DNA of 64,000 bases from assembly GCF_008122525.1 (NCBI RefSeq), contig NZ_VSRV01000001.1, forward strand, positions 2,790,001-2,854,000, read 5' to 3'. Numbering within the stretch: the stretch's first letter is position 1; each line of letters begins with the position of its first letter. The DNA is from Marinomonas sp. IMCC 4694. Lineage in GTDB: Bacteria; Pseudomonadota; Gammaproteobacteria; Pseudomonadales; Marinomonadaceae. Positions 43,733 to 52,565 of this stretch are shown here, piece after piece. Under the pieces are notes generated by a model. The model was given only the letters and a program-made list of their open reading frames with translations, was not told the DNA's origin and ran no database searches. Position numbers and translations under genes: made by a program.

Positions 43733-44470
43733 ATGAACCCGATTCTTCAGGCCCAGATCAACCATAAATCCATCCGCCAATACACAGATAAACCAATAGA
43801 AGACGCATTGTTAAGGCAATTAATTCAGTGCGCTCAAGGCGCGGCATCATCGAGCTTTATTCAGGCTTATTCACTCATTCGAGTAACAGATTCAGTCAAC
43901 CGAACAACCATGGCTACCTTGGCTGGTGGGCAAAAATGGGTGGAGACGGCGGCAGAATTTTTGGTGATTTGCGCCGATCTAACCCGCGTAGAAGCATGCA
44001 GCTTAGCGCAAGGATTAGGCCCATTAGAGGGTCACACTGAACATTTTATTGCGGCGACAACCGATGCGACGCTTATGGCACAGAATCTGATATTGGGTGC
44101 TGAATCAGTTGGCCTTGGCGCGGTTTTTATTGGTGGCATTCGTAACGACCCTGTGCAAGTCGCTGAACTCCTGAGCTTGCCAAAGCTTGTTTACCCAATT
44201 TTTGGCCTTTGTTTAGGCTACCCAGACGCCGAGCCAGATCTAAAACCGCGTTTACCTGTCGACGTAATAGTACACAAAGACAACTACAACAGCCGCCGTG
44301 GCGCCAGCGATGTACAAGACTACGACGCCCAAATGCAGGCCTATTACCAGAGTCGATCAGGCAACCAAAAAATAAGCAACTGGTCGGAGCAAACCGCCAA
44401 CGCCGTGCAAAAGAAGAAACGTGAGCACATGTTAGGCTTTTTGCAACAACAAGGTTTTTTAAAACAGTAA
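43733..44470 (+). CDS. nfsA: Oxygen-insensitive NADPH nitroreductase, NfsA type
   Basis: 245 residues. FMN nitroreductase fold with HKSIRQYTDKPIED near the N terminus, CAQGAASSSFIQAYSLIRVT, GLGAVFIGGIRNDP and a C-terminal KRKHMLGFL-like helix (KREHMLGFLQQQG). These match NfsA/Frp. It reduces nitroaromatics and quinones by two electrons. Followed 61 bases later by a peroxiredoxin gene. Confidence 0.9.
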   Translation: MNPILQAQINHKSIRQYTDKPIEDALLRQLIQCAQGAASSSFIQAYSLIRVTDSVNRTTMATLAGGQKWVETAAEFLVICADLTRVEACSLAQGLGPLEGHTEHFIAATTDATLMAQNLILGAESVGLGAVFIGGIRNDPVQVAELLSLPKLVYPIFGLCLGYPDAEPDLKPRLPVDVIVHKDNYNSRRGASDVQDYDAQMQAYYQSRSGNQKISNWSEQTANAVQKKKREHMLGFLQQQGFLKQ

Positions 44471-44531
44471 ACTGACTTAACATACTGTTTTATTGTTTCA
44501 ACAGAAATAATTCAACCCAAAAGGAAAGACC

Positions 44532-45056
44532 ATGATCACCAAGGTTCCAAATACTCTTTTTAAAACCCGAGTACGCAACGAAGAATTGGGTGGCCCTAAC
44601 CCATTCGAGTGGAAAGATGTTACGACTGCTGATTTGTTCAGCAATAAAAAAGTCGTGGTTTTTTCCTTGCCTGGTGCGTTCACACCAACGTGTTCAACGT
44701 CTCACCTTCCACGCTACGAAGCGCTTTACGAAGACTTTAAAGCGCAAGGCGTAGACGCCGTTATCTGTATCTCAGTCAACGATGCTTTCGTCATGTACCA
44801 ATGGGGCAAAAGCCAAGAAGCGAAAAATGTCTTTCTATTACCAGACGGCAACGGCGACTTTACCCGTAAAATGGGCATGTTGGTCAAAAAAGACAACCTA
44901 GGTTTTGGCATGCGCAGCTGGCGTTATGCCATGTACGTCGAAAATGGCGAAATCAAACAAATGTTCTCTGAAGCTGGCTACCAAGACGACGCACCGAGCG
45001 ATCCGTTTGAAGTATCCGATGCAGATACCATGTTGAACTACTTAAAAGCGCGTTAA
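44532..45056 (+). CDS. Peroxiredoxin, Prx5 type
   Basis: 174 residues. Thiol peroxidase with the peroxidatic cysteine in LPGAFTPTCSTSHLPRYE, the supporting arginine in MRSWRYAMYV, and the segment ISVNDAFVMYQWGKSQ, typical of the Prx5 (AhpC/TSA redoxin) branch. No C-terminal glutaredoxin domain is present, so an external thiol donor (probably glutathione/glutaredoxin) is needed. RBS AAAGGAAAG upstream; terminator downstream. Confidence 0.95.
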   Translation: MITKVPNTLFKTRVRNEELGGPNPFEWKDVTTADLFSNKKVVVFSLPGAFTPTCSTSHLPRYEALYEDFKAQGVDAVICISVNDAFVMYQWGKSQEAKNVFLLPDGNGDFTRKMGMLVKKDNLGFGMRSWRYAMYVENGEIKQMFSEAGYQDDAPSDPFEVSDADTMLNYLKAR

Positions 45057-45086
45057 TCCCCGCCAAGTCATTCAATTTTGCATACT

Positions 45087-45122
45087 AAAAGCAGGCGTTC
45101 CTCCGAGCGGCTGCTTTTTTTT
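45087..45122 (+). terminator. Terminator after peroxiredoxin gene
   Basis: AGCAG pairs with CTGCT, then CGTTC with GAGCG, one G-G mismatch between; followed by eight T. Confidence 0.85.
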
Positions 45123-45164
45123 GTTTGCGCTAAAGACAAAACAATAAGCCGAATAAAGCTCAAG

Positions 45165-46175
45165 TCACCTGGCTATGATTTTATGCGATTCTCGCAAGAC
45201 CAACTGACCTTTCAGCACCGTCCGCGCTACGTCATTTCTCAGCATCGCTTGCACGGCTAAATCAATCAGAGCACTGACTGGCGGCGCATAGCTGGTTAAT
45301 TGGTACGATGGGCTAGCACCATACGCTATATCATCAAAGCCCACGACAGCAATAGACCCTAAGCAGCCATGCGCTCTCATGGCATCAATGACGCCAAACG
45401 CCACGGCGTCATTCTCACAAAAAATAGCGTCGACTCTTTCATGTTTGGGGGTTGTATTCAGGTAACCGGCAAACACGTCACACGCCATAAACTGATCATA
45501 GTTAGTGACATTTAACAAAACACTAAGATCAAAACCAAGCTGATGCAATCCATCTTCGTACCCTTCTCGCCGATTCACTCGAGTCGTCATGCCTGTAGGC
45601 CCTGAAAAGTAAGCAAATTGTTTAGCGCCCTCGCCCACTAACAAGGTAGCAATGTCAAAACCAGCCGCATAATCATCGGTATTTAGCACCAGAGGTTCAG
45701 GCAAATCGCAATCCCGAAACACAATAACTAAAGGAATACGCTTGATATTGCTTGCTAAAGAAACAAAATCACCCGTTAACGTTGCCCCTAAAAATATCAC
45801 CCCATCAGTTTGCAGTTGATCAGCGTGTTCGACTAAATCGGCCACACTGTCTTCATCGGCGACATTGATCAACAACGCTCTAAGCCCATTCTTTTGTAAA
45901 GCAAAACTCAGTTGATCGAGCAGTTTCATCACGTTGTAGTTTTGAAAAGTATCCACGACAACTGCGATCAAGCCTGTTTTCTGTGTCGATAAACTTCGAG
46001 CCAGTAAGTTGGGTTTGTACCCCAGCTGCTTAGCGGCGTCTAACACACGTACTCTTGCTTCTTCTGATATGGGCTTACCTGGGGTAAAAGTGCGTGACAC
46101 GGTCCAACGCGATACACCCGCTAGAGCCGCGACTTCAACGGAGGTTACTTTTGGCTGACTGGTATTTTTTTTCAT
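45165..46175 (-). CDS. LacI-family transcriptional repressor
   Basis: 336 residues. N-terminal helix-turn-helix TSVEVAALAGVSRWTVSRTF, hinge region (DAAKQLGYKPNLLARSL) and a periplasmic-binding-protein-like sensor domain (TGLIAVVVDTFQNYNVMKLL, DGVIFLGATL). It is divergent from a sugar-binding protein gene whose promoter carries two symmetric palindromes, so it is the likely repressor of that unit. The inducer is unknown; the neighbours suggest a cyclitol or hydroxyacid. Confidence 0.92.
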   Translation of the reverse strand: MKKNTSQPKVTSVEVAALAGVSRWTVSRTFTPGKPISEEARVRVLDAAKQLGYKPNLLARSLSTQKTGLIAVVVDTFQNYNVMKLLDQLSFALQKNGLRALLINVADEDSVADLVEHADQLQTDGVIFLGATLTGDFVSLASNIKRIPLVIVFRDCDLPEPLVLNTDDYAAGFDIATLLVGEGAKQFAYFSGPTGMTTRVNRREGYEDGLHQLGFDLSVLLNVTNYDQFMACDVFAGYLNTTPKHERVDAIFCENDAVAFGVIDAMRAHGCLGSIAVVGFDDIAYGASPSYQLTSYAPPVSALIDLAVQAMLRNDVARTVLKGQLVLRESHKIIAR

Positions 46176-46300
46176 GTGTTTACAACGTAATAAGCAGGTT
46201 TTCTATTTTGTCATTGTATCCATCCAACCGCCATCTCAATTGAAAAATAAAAAATTTATATTCTATTTTTATTTTTTTGAAAAAAAAATTCCAAACAGAC

Positions 46301-46330
46301 TTGACGATATTCTGCACACGAGTGCATACT
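46301..46330 (+). promoter_or_regulatory. Promoter of the binding-protein operon
   Basis: TTGACG (46301-46306) and CATACT (46325-46330), spaced by 18 bases. The first operator lies between the -35 and -10 elements and touches the -10, which is a classic repression geometry. Confidence 0.65.
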
Positions 46331-46356
46331 AATCCAACTGACTGCACACGTGAGCA
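46313..46356. promoter_or_regulatory. Two LacI-type operators
   Basis: TGCACACGAGTGCA (46313-46326) and TGCACACGTGAGCA (46343-46356). Each is a 14-base palindrome with one mismatch, consensus TGCACACGTGTGCA with a central CG, as LacI-family repressors prefer. Centres are 30 bases apart, about three helical turns, so two dimers could bind on one face. Confidence 0.75.
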
Positions 46357-46389
46357 AAATCAGTACCAACACACTAGGAGAATAATAAG

Positions 46390-47343
46390 ATGAAAACGCT
46401 AGTAAGCCTTGCTGTATCAACGTCCATTACTTTAGGCGCCACTTTGCTAAGCCCTGTTGCATTGGCCGACAATTTGCGTATTGGGGTAACGATGGCAACG
46501 TATGATGACAACTTTTTAACACTGCTAAGAACCGCAATTGAAGCACGCGGACAAGAAATAAAAGACGTCGATTTACAAATCGAAGACGCCAAAAACCAAG
46601 TAGGCGCTCAACTTAACCAGGTGCAAAACTTCATCGCTTCTGGTGTCGATGCGATTATTATCAGCCCTGTGGATACGGACGCTACAGTTTCAATTAGTGA
46701 TGATGCACAAGCGGCAAACATTCCGTTAATCTATGTCAATCGTCAGCCAATCAATATTGATTTACTACCAGACAATCAAGCTTTTATCGCGTCAAATGAA
46801 GTCGATTCTGGCACCCTTCAAACAAAAGAAGTGTGTCGTCTCATGGGCGGTAAAGGTAACTTAGCCGTCATAATGGGCGCCTTAACCGACCAAACAGGCA
46901 TTCAACGCACACAAGACATCTACGATGTTATCGCCACACCAGAATGCAGCGGCATGAAGGTTGTTGTTAAAGATACTGGTTTATGGCAGCGCTCAATCGC
47001 TAACAATATCATGACAAACTGGCTTTCTGCGGGTATCCAATTTGATGCTGTCATCGCGAACAACGACGAAATGGCCATCGGCGCCATTCAAGCGATGAAA
47101 GCCGTTGGTATGGACATGGATAAATTCATTGTGGCCGGGGTAGATGCCACGCAAGACGCGCTTCAAGCGATGCGCGAAGGCGATTTAGATGTCACGGTTT
47201 TCCAAGACGCCAAAGCGCAAGGTGCCGGCTCCGTTGATGTTGCTATCAAACTGGCAAGAGGGGAAGACGTACCACAAAAAGTATGGGTTCCCTTTAAATT
47301 AGTCACCCCTGCGAATATGGAAGCCTTTGCGAACCGCAACTAG
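46390..47343 (+). CDS. Sugar/cyclitol ABC transporter substrate-binding protein
   Basis: 317 residues. Signal peptide (about 1-26, VALA) and a type I periplasmic-binding fold (LRIGVTMATYDDNFLTLLRT, DAIIISPVDTDATVSIS, NNDEMAIGAIQAMKAVG, VAGVDATQDALQAM). Related to the ribose/galactose/inositol group; IbpA-like myo-inositol binders look similar. RBS AGGAG upstream. No permease or ATPase gene lies here; the next genes are catabolic. A strong terminator follows. Confidence 0.9.
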   Translation: MKTLVSLAVSTSITLGATLLSPVALADNLRIGVTMATYDDNFLTLLRTAIEARGQEIKDVDLQIEDAKNQVGAQLNQVQNFIASGVDAIIISPVDTDATVSISDDAQAANIPLIYVNRQPINIDLLPDNQAFIASNEVDSGTLQTKEVCRLMGGKGNLAVIMGALTDQTGIQRTQDIYDVIATPECSGMKVVVKDTGLWQRSIANNIMTNWLSAGIQFDAVIANNDEMAIGAIQAMKAVGMDMDKFIVAGVDATQDALQAMREGDLDVTVFQDAKAQGAGSVDVAIKLARGEDVPQKVWVPFKLVTPANMEAFANRN

Positions 47344-47373
47344 TATTCCACCCAGTTTCTACCTCGAAATTTT

Positions 47374-47404
47374 GCAGCGGTGTCTATAGCCGCTGCGTTT
47401 TTTT
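47374..47404 (+). terminator. Terminator after the binding-protein gene
   Basis: GCAGCGG (47374-47380) pairs with CCGCTGC (47390-47396), then seven T. It lies 30 bases after the binding-protein stop and before the isomerase gene. Confidence 0.9.
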
Positions 47405-47491
47405 GGATGGTCATTACTCAGTGAAAACACAGTTATTCAATCCGCACCAAGCAACTCCAACTTATTCCGTCTTTATAGTGAGGTTAATATC

Positions 47492-48265
47492 ATGCCTAAT
47501 TTTACCCTATCCTGTTGCGCAGAAATTTTATTTGTTGAATTGCCCATCGCTGAACGCGTGCAAAAAATCGCAGGCTTAGGCTTTTTACCTGAACTTTGGG
47601 ACTGGACACAACACGACATTGACGCACTCGTTGAGACTGGCGTCGAATTTTCGTCGATGACCGGCTACATCAAAGGCGACTTTTTAGAAAATAAGGCAAC
47701 ACTGCTTGAGACCATTCATGAATCCGTCGCGGTCGCCAAACGATTGGGCATTCCACGATTGAATCTTCATGGCACTGGGTTAGACAATAAAGGGCTGCCC
47801 GTTCATCCTCGTCCTGTATTGACTGGCCGTGACTGGATTCAAGCCTACAAAACACTGATCGAAATTGCACAAATTGGCGAAGATAACGACGTTATGTTTG
47901 TACTCGAAAACCTCAATGTCAAAGTAGACCATCCTGGCGTACCTTTTGCTACAGCCGAAGAAGTGTATACCCTCATTTCTGAGGTCAATCACCCTAATTT
48001 AAAAATGATGTTAGACCTTTATCATCAACAAATTGATGAAGGCAACTTAATGGACTCCCTCACGCGATACCTGCCTCATATTGGCGAAATACAAGTCGCC
48101 GATGTACCTGGTAGACAAGAGCCTGGCACTGGGGAAATGAACTACCCAGCAATTGCCAAACACCTCGAAAAAATAGGTTATCAAGGCGTGGTCGGTTTTG
48201 AAGGTTTTCCAGAAAGCGACTCCGCACTGGCATTGGAACGATTCAAAAGTGCGTTTAATTTCTAA
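47492..48265 (+). CDS. Hydroxypyruvate isomerase-like TIM barrel protein
   Basis: 257 residues. Xylose-isomerase-like TIM barrel with metal residues in MFVLENLNV, MMLDLYHQQ, EIQVADVPGRQEPGTGEMNY and VGFEGFPESD. Closest to the Hyi/OtnI group; IolI/IolE-like inositol enzymes share the fold. The neighbouring binding protein and dehydrogenase make an oxidised cyclitol or a sugar-acid substrate plausible. The exact reaction is not determined by sequence. Confidence 0.85.
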   Translation: MPNFTLSCCAEILFVELPIAERVQKIAGLGFLPELWDWTQHDIDALVETGVEFSSMTGYIKGDFLENKATLLETIHESVAVAKRLGIPRLNLHGTGLDNKGLPVHPRPVLTGRDWIQAYKTLIEIAQIGEDNDVMFVLENLNVKVDHPGVPFATAEEVYTLISEVNHPNLKMMLDLYHQQIDEGNLMDSLTRYLPHIGEIQVADVPGRQEPGTGEMNYPAIAKHLEKIGYQGVVGFEGFPESDSALALERFKSAFNF

Positions 48266-48318
48266 CGGTTAACCCTGAATCATCGACGTATCACACAATT
48301 ACTATAGGACACCTTATC

Positions 48319-49335
48319 ATGACCAAAAAAACCGCTAACTTAGTGCTTGTCGGCGCCGGGCGCATGGGATCTCATCATGCACAAAATATCGCTTTCACTC
48401 TGAACAATGCTCATTTATTTGGTATTTTCGATCAATATCTTCCAGGCGCCAAAGCACTCGGTGAAAAGCTAGGCTGTGATTTTATTACTGATAAAATCGA
48501 AGACATCGCTAACCATCCAGAAGTCGATGGCGTGGTAATAGCAGCACCGGCACGTTTTCATGCTTCGATTTCAAAATACTTTTTAGAACATGGCAAAGCG
48601 GTGTTCTGTGAAAAACCGGCCGGCCTAACCCTTGCCGAAATCGAAGAGACTAGCGCCGCGGCGGACACGGCGAAACGTCCTTATCAAATCGGCTTTAACC
48701 GTCGTTGGGATCGCGCTTTTGTCAGTGCCAAGGAAAAAATCCAACAAGGTGTCATAGGCACGCCACAACAGTTACGCTCATTAACTCGTGATCCAGGCCC
48801 TTGGGGGGGGGATCCTTTCAATATTCCAACTTGGACGATTTTTTACGAAACCCTAATTCATGATTTCGATACCCTACTTTGGCTAAATGACAACGCAAAG
48901 GTCGTCGAAGTCCGCGCTTTAGCCGATGCCTTGGTACGCCCTGATGCCAAATCTCATGGGCATTTAGATGTGGCCACCGTGACCTTACGCTTTGATAACG
49001 GTGCCATTGCCATTGCTGAAGCGAACTTCTGTGCTATGTATGGCTACGATGTGCGAGCCGAAGTACTCGGGTCTTTGGGTATGGTTCAAATGGGGGATGT
49101 GCGTAAACCGAATATGACAAGCTACAACAAAGACGGCGCCCAAGACGATACTTGGCGCGTAGATTCCGATATTTTTGTCGACGCTTACGCAGCTCAAATT
49201 CGCGCTTTTGCCAATGCTATTTTAACCGGTCAACAGACGGGGCCAAATGGCCGTGATGCGCATCGTGCATTGGCCATTTCATTAGCTTGCATCGAATCCG
49301 TTACTACCGGTAACGCTATCACCACCAACATCTGA
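48319..49335 (+). CDS. Gfo/Idh/MocA-family oxidoreductase (inositol 2-dehydrogenase-like)
   Basis: 338 residues. N-terminal NAD(P) fold (LVLVGAGRMGSHHAQNIAFT), the EKPxG motif in FCEKPAGL, YQIGFNRRWDRAF, and the active-site histidine in YETLIHDFDTL. These match inositol 2-dehydrogenase (IolG) and relatives. It completes a probable binding protein, isomerase, dehydrogenase set. A tract of nine G (48803-48811) lies in the coding sequence at PWGGDP. Confidence 0.88.
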   Translation: MTKKTANLVLVGAGRMGSHHAQNIAFTLNNAHLFGIFDQYLPGAKALGEKLGCDFITDKIEDIANHPEVDGVVIAAPARFHASISKYFLEHGKAVFCEKPAGLTLAEIEETSAAADTAKRPYQIGFNRRWDRAFVSAKEKIQQGVIGTPQQLRSLTRDPGPWGGDPFNIPTWTIFYETLIHDFDTLLWLNDNAKVVEVRALADALVRPDAKSHGHLDVATVTLRFDNGAIAIAEANFCAMYGYDVRAEVLGSLGMVQMGDVRKPNMTSYNKDGAQDDTWRVDSDIFVDAYAAQIRAFANAILTGQQTGPNGRDAHRALAISLACIESVTTGNAITTNI

Positions 49336-49345
49336 TCGCGTTTCA

Positions 49346-49390
49346 CTCACACACTCCCGTGCCTTCTAGGGAGAGTGTGAGTTTCTTTTC
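49346..49390 (+). terminator. Terminator after the oxidoreductase gene
   Basis: CTCACAC-A-CTCCC pairs with GGGAG-A-GTGTGAG with one A-A mismatch, followed by TTTCTTTTC. Confidence 0.85.
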
Positions 49391-49403
49391 AAATGCCCCT
49401 TTT

Positions 49404-51119
49404 CTATTGCCCCTGAACCAGCAGCAATACGACTACCAAGAGCAAACCAAACGACACGCTTTGCCAGAAAACAACCGGGTTACGTTGTATCAAGGGCCGT
49501 TGCGTTCGATGTAAAAACGCCTGATTTGGGTGATGCAGGTCGTAGATAAATTCAGAGACTTCTTCGTAGCGCTTTAACGGATTGATGTGTAGGGCTTTTT
49601 GCAAGGCATCGTCGATCCAAACCGGAAACTCCGTTTCTTCAGTGATGAGACTGCGGTAGTTCAAGCGTTGCTGTGCAGCGATGCTTTTGGCTTGTGCTAT
49701 TTTGGGGCTGTAGGGAAACTCATTACCTGACAACATTTGATAGGCGATCACGCCTAATGCGTAGATATCAGAGCGTTCGCTGCCTGCGTGTCCTAAAAAG
49801 TATTCTGGCGCAGAGTATCGCATAGTGCCACGCAGCACCTCGCCCTCTTTAAGCTGAGTCACCCCCGCAATGTGAGTGGAACCAAAATCAATGATTTTGA
49901 CGATATTATGCTTATCGATCATGATGTTAGCTGGGCGAATGTCTTGATGGATCATGGCGTTACGATGAAACGCCTGTAACCCCTTCGCGATTTGGGAGAC
50001 GATGTCTCGGACCTGTTCCAATGTGGGTTTTGGGTGGTCTATCATCCATTGCGCTAACGATTGCCCTTCAAGATACTCGGTGACGAGATAAAGTGATTGC
50101 TTTGGCCTTGAGGTCGTAATGGCATTGACCACATGCGCATTGTGTATTCGTTTCGCGATCCAGTCTTCCAACATAAAATCGTCTAAATACGCCTTATCTT
50201 CCGCTAATTCGGCTGAAGGGGTTTTAATCACAACCATGGTATTACTATCACAATCACGCGCAAGAAAGACGTGACTGCGGCTGCTCACATAAATAGCGCG
50301 CAGTATGTCATAGCCTTCAAATTGCATCCGTTCTTTTAAGGGCGGCGGTAAGGGTAAATGCTCAACTCGATTGGGCAATTCATCCTGTTGATAGCGGGTC
50401 ACATCATTAACACGAACAATTTGTACGCTAAGGTTGTCGTTGCTCCCCGCGCTCAACGCCTGTTCGATAAGTTGCTCTGCGGCGTGATTTAAATCATCCG
50501 CCTCCGTGATCATACCAGACAGGTGCTCGGCATCGAGAAAGTCGTAAACACCATCGGTCACCATCAGAAAAACATCGTCTTTTTTAATGGGAAACGTCTG
50601 GTAGTCTAATTCAATAATCGGCGCTATGCCCAGCGCTCGAGATAAATAACTGTGCTCTTTTGATACGATACGACGATGGTCTTTGGTCAGCTGTTCTAGG
50701 GTTGACCCCACGCAGCGATACACTCGGCTGTCACCCGAATGAAAAATATGCGCGTTATTAGCACGCAACACCAGTGCACTAAAAGTGCACACATAGCCTT
50801 TGTCTTTATCAAAACGACTGGAGCCTCGTTGCGTTTGTGCGTACAAAACGGCATTGATGGAAGTCACCACCTTTTCACCTGAGTTTTTAACCGACCAGGC
50901 TTCTGAGGTGCGGTAATAGTCGTCTAAAAACCGGCTAACCGCTGTATCACTGGCAATTTGGCTCACGGGACTCGAGCTGATGCCGTCGGCAATAACCAGT
51001 GCGATGCCTTTTGTGGTGAGCAAGGGGTCGGTGGGAACAAGATGACCGATGGCATCTTGGTTTTGCGCTTTTTGTCCCTTACTGGTGGCACAGCCAATGC
51101 TGACATCGAGTGCTTTCAT
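49404..51119 (-). CDS. Fused PP2C phosphatase and serine/threonine protein kinase
   Basis: 571 residues. Residues about 1-240 are a PP2C-type phosphatase (NQDAIGHLV, VIADGISSSPVSQIASD, VTDGVYDF, SNDNLSVQIVRV). Residues about 265-535 are a protein kinase (VVIKTPS with the ATP lysine, HQDIRPANIMID catalytic loop, DFGSTHI, APEYFLG, and ERSDIYALGVIAYQML). A C-terminal membrane helix follows (VSFGLLLVVVLLLV). Such fusions are known beside nitrate/nitrite transport genes in pseudomonads. It sits 70 bases after the channel gene's stop, with a terminator between. Confidence 0.92.
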   Translation of the reverse strand: MKALDVSIGCATSKGQKAQNQDAIGHLVPTDPLLTTKGIALVIADGISSSPVSQIASDTAVSRFLDDYYRTSEAWSVKNSGEKVVTSINAVLYAQTQRGSSRFDKDKGYVCTFSALVLRANNAHIFHSGDSRVYRCVGSTLEQLTKDHRRIVSKEHSYLSRALGIAPIIELDYQTFPIKKDDVFLMVTDGVYDFLDAEHLSGMITEADDLNHAAEQLIEQALSAGSNDNLSVQIVRVNDVTRYQQDELPNRVEHLPLPPPLKERMQFEGYDILRAIYVSSRSHVFLARDCDSNTMVVIKTPSAELAEDKAYLDDFMLEDWIAKRIHNAHVVNAITTSRPKQSLYLVTEYLEGQSLAQWMIDHPKPTLEQVRDIVSQIAKGLQAFHRNAMIHQDIRPANIMIDKHNIVKIIDFGSTHIAGVTQLKEGEVLRGTMRYSAPEYFLGHAGSERSDIYALGVIAYQMLSGNEFPYSPKIAQAKSIAAQQRLNYRSLITEETEFPVWIDDALQKALHINPLKRYEEVSEFIYDLHHPNQAFLHRTQRPLIQRNPVVFWQSVSFGLLLVVVLLLVQGQ

Positions 51120-51134
51120 TGTATTTCCTTAAAC

Positions 51135-51168
51135 AAAAAAACACGGTAAAGATCGTCTCAATACCGTG
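51135..51168 (-). terminator. Terminator after the FNT channel gene
   Basis: CACGGTA pairs with TACCGTG across a 13-base loop; on the minus strand it runs into seven T. It separates the channel gene from the kinase gene. Confidence 0.85.
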
Positions 51169-51189
51169 CCTTCTTCAATGCAAATCTCG

Positions 51190-52002
51190 TTAAGCGATTT
51201 TACGCGCTGCCGATGTTTTTACGTGAGTAAAGTACAGCGGCAAACCAACCAACAATAAACCGCCTGCCAAATTGCCCAATACCGTTGGAATTTCATTCCA
51301 AACAATATAGTCCATAAAAGTAAATTCACCCCCCATAATCATAGAAAAGGGGAACAAAAACATATTCACAATAGAGTGCTCAAAACCCATGAAAAAGAAC
51401 AACATCACTGGCATCCACATGGCCGCCATTTTCGCACCGGCTGAAGTAGAAATCATCGCACCGACGACGCCCATGGATACCATCCAGTTACACAACATAC
51501 CGCGGATAAAAATTGTAAACCAACCACCTGCACCATGAGATTGGTAACCTAGAGTACGAGACTCACCAATCGAGCTCACTTTGGCCGCGATTGCTCCGCC
51601 ATCGGTTCCAAAGCCGTACGTGAGAATAAATGCCATCATAAAAGCGGTTGTTAACGCTCCTGCAAAGTTACCGATAAATACCAAGCCCCAGTTACGCAAC
51701 ACTTGACCAGGAGTCACACCTGGACGCTTGTCTAATAAAGCCAATGGTACCAAGGTAAACACACCAGTTAACAAATCAAATTTCATTAAATACAACATGA
51801 TAAAACCAACGGGAAACAGCACCGCACCCAATAAAGGGCTGCCCGTTGTGGTGGCCACAGTAATCGCAAAAATCGCGGCCAACCCTAAAATAGCCCCCGC
51901 CATAAAAGCTCGAATCACGGTGTCTTTTGTCGACATGTAGACTTTTTGCTCGCCTGCATCGACCATTTTGGTTACAAATTCACTCGGTTCAATATACGCC
52001 AT
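51190..52002 (-). CDS. Formate/nitrite transporter family channel
   Basis: 270 residues with six hydrophobic segments. The FNT pore is recognised by the central histidine in GFEHSIVNMFLFP and GNFAGALTTAFM. It conducts small monovalent anions such as formate, nitrite or hydrosulfide. Its neighbours, cyanase and a PP2C-kinase, suggest nitrite or cyanate; this is inference. N-terminal residues PSEFVTKMVDAGEQK are family-typical. Confidence 0.92.
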   Translation of the reverse strand: MAYIEPSEFVTKMVDAGEQKVYMSTKDTVIRAFMAGAILGLAAIFAITVATTTGSPLLGAVLFPVGFIMLYLMKFDLLTGVFTLVPLALLDKRPGVTPGQVLRNWGLVFIGNFAGALTTAFMMAFILTYGFGTDGGAIAAKVSSIGESRTLGYQSHGAGGWFTIFIRGMLCNWMVSMGVVGAMISTSAGAKMAAMWMPVMLFFFMGFEHSIVNMFLFPFSMIMGGEFTFMDYIVWNEIPTVLGNLAGGLLLVGLPLYFTHVKTSAARKIA

Positions 52003-52124
52003 GTTAACGCCCTCTTATCTCAATGTTTAAAACACTATTTTTAAAAAATGCGAAATTTATTTGCTTTATTGCTTTGGCTCATTACTTCGACTTATTACTT
52101 TGCTAAAATCGCATTCACTTTTTA

Positions 52125-52565
52125 TCACCATGATTTATAAGGTAAAAACTTTCCATTCATGGTGAGAAGAACGCGATCACCTTTGGGGTCTGCAATTTTT
52201 TCAACCTGCATAGAAAAATCAATGGCGCTCATGATGCCATCGCCAAACTTCTCTTGAATGACCTCCTTCAGCGTTGGACCGTAAACACCGACCACTTCGT
52301 ATAAGCGATAAATCAAAGGGTCTTGTGGTATGGCTTGATCCCATGTTTTGGTTGGGTATTGCATAAGCACCGCTTTGGCTTCAACTGGCAGCGCTAGAAA
52401 ATCCACCAACTTATCCGCCACGTCTTCGCTGCAACTGTTCATTCCTAAACAGGCGGAGGTTATCCATACATCGGTCATACCTGTCGCCTCAGCAATGGCT
52501 TCCCAACTTACATTTTTGTCTTTTTTTGCTGCAAAAATAGCTTCCGTAACATCAATTTTTTTCAT
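52125..52565 (-). CDS. cynS: Cyanate hydratase (cyanase)
   Basis: 146 residues (Escherichia coli CynS 156). Converts cyanate and bicarbonate to ammonia and carbon dioxide. The N-terminal helix-turn-helix domain (ATGMTDVWITSACLG) is followed by the catalytic domain with YRLYEVVGVYGPTLKEVI and GIMSAIDF, holding the catalytic Arg, Glu and Ser. No cynT (carbonic anhydrase) or cynR lies nearby. It is 122 bases upstream of the FNT channel on the same strand, suggesting co-transcription. Confidence 0.95.
   Translation of the reverse strand: MKKIDVTEAIFAAKKDKNVSWEAIAEATGMTDVWITSACLGMNSCSEDVADKLVDFLALPVEAKAVLMQYPTKTWDQAIPQDPLIYRLYEVVGVYGPTLKEVIQEKFGDGIMSAIDFSMQVEKIADPKGDRVLLTMNGKFLPYKSW

Noticed and set aside
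46390..49335. Complete inositol catabolic operon
   Set aside because: Only three genes are present; iolB, iolC, iolD and iolE are missing, so the substrate cannot be named.
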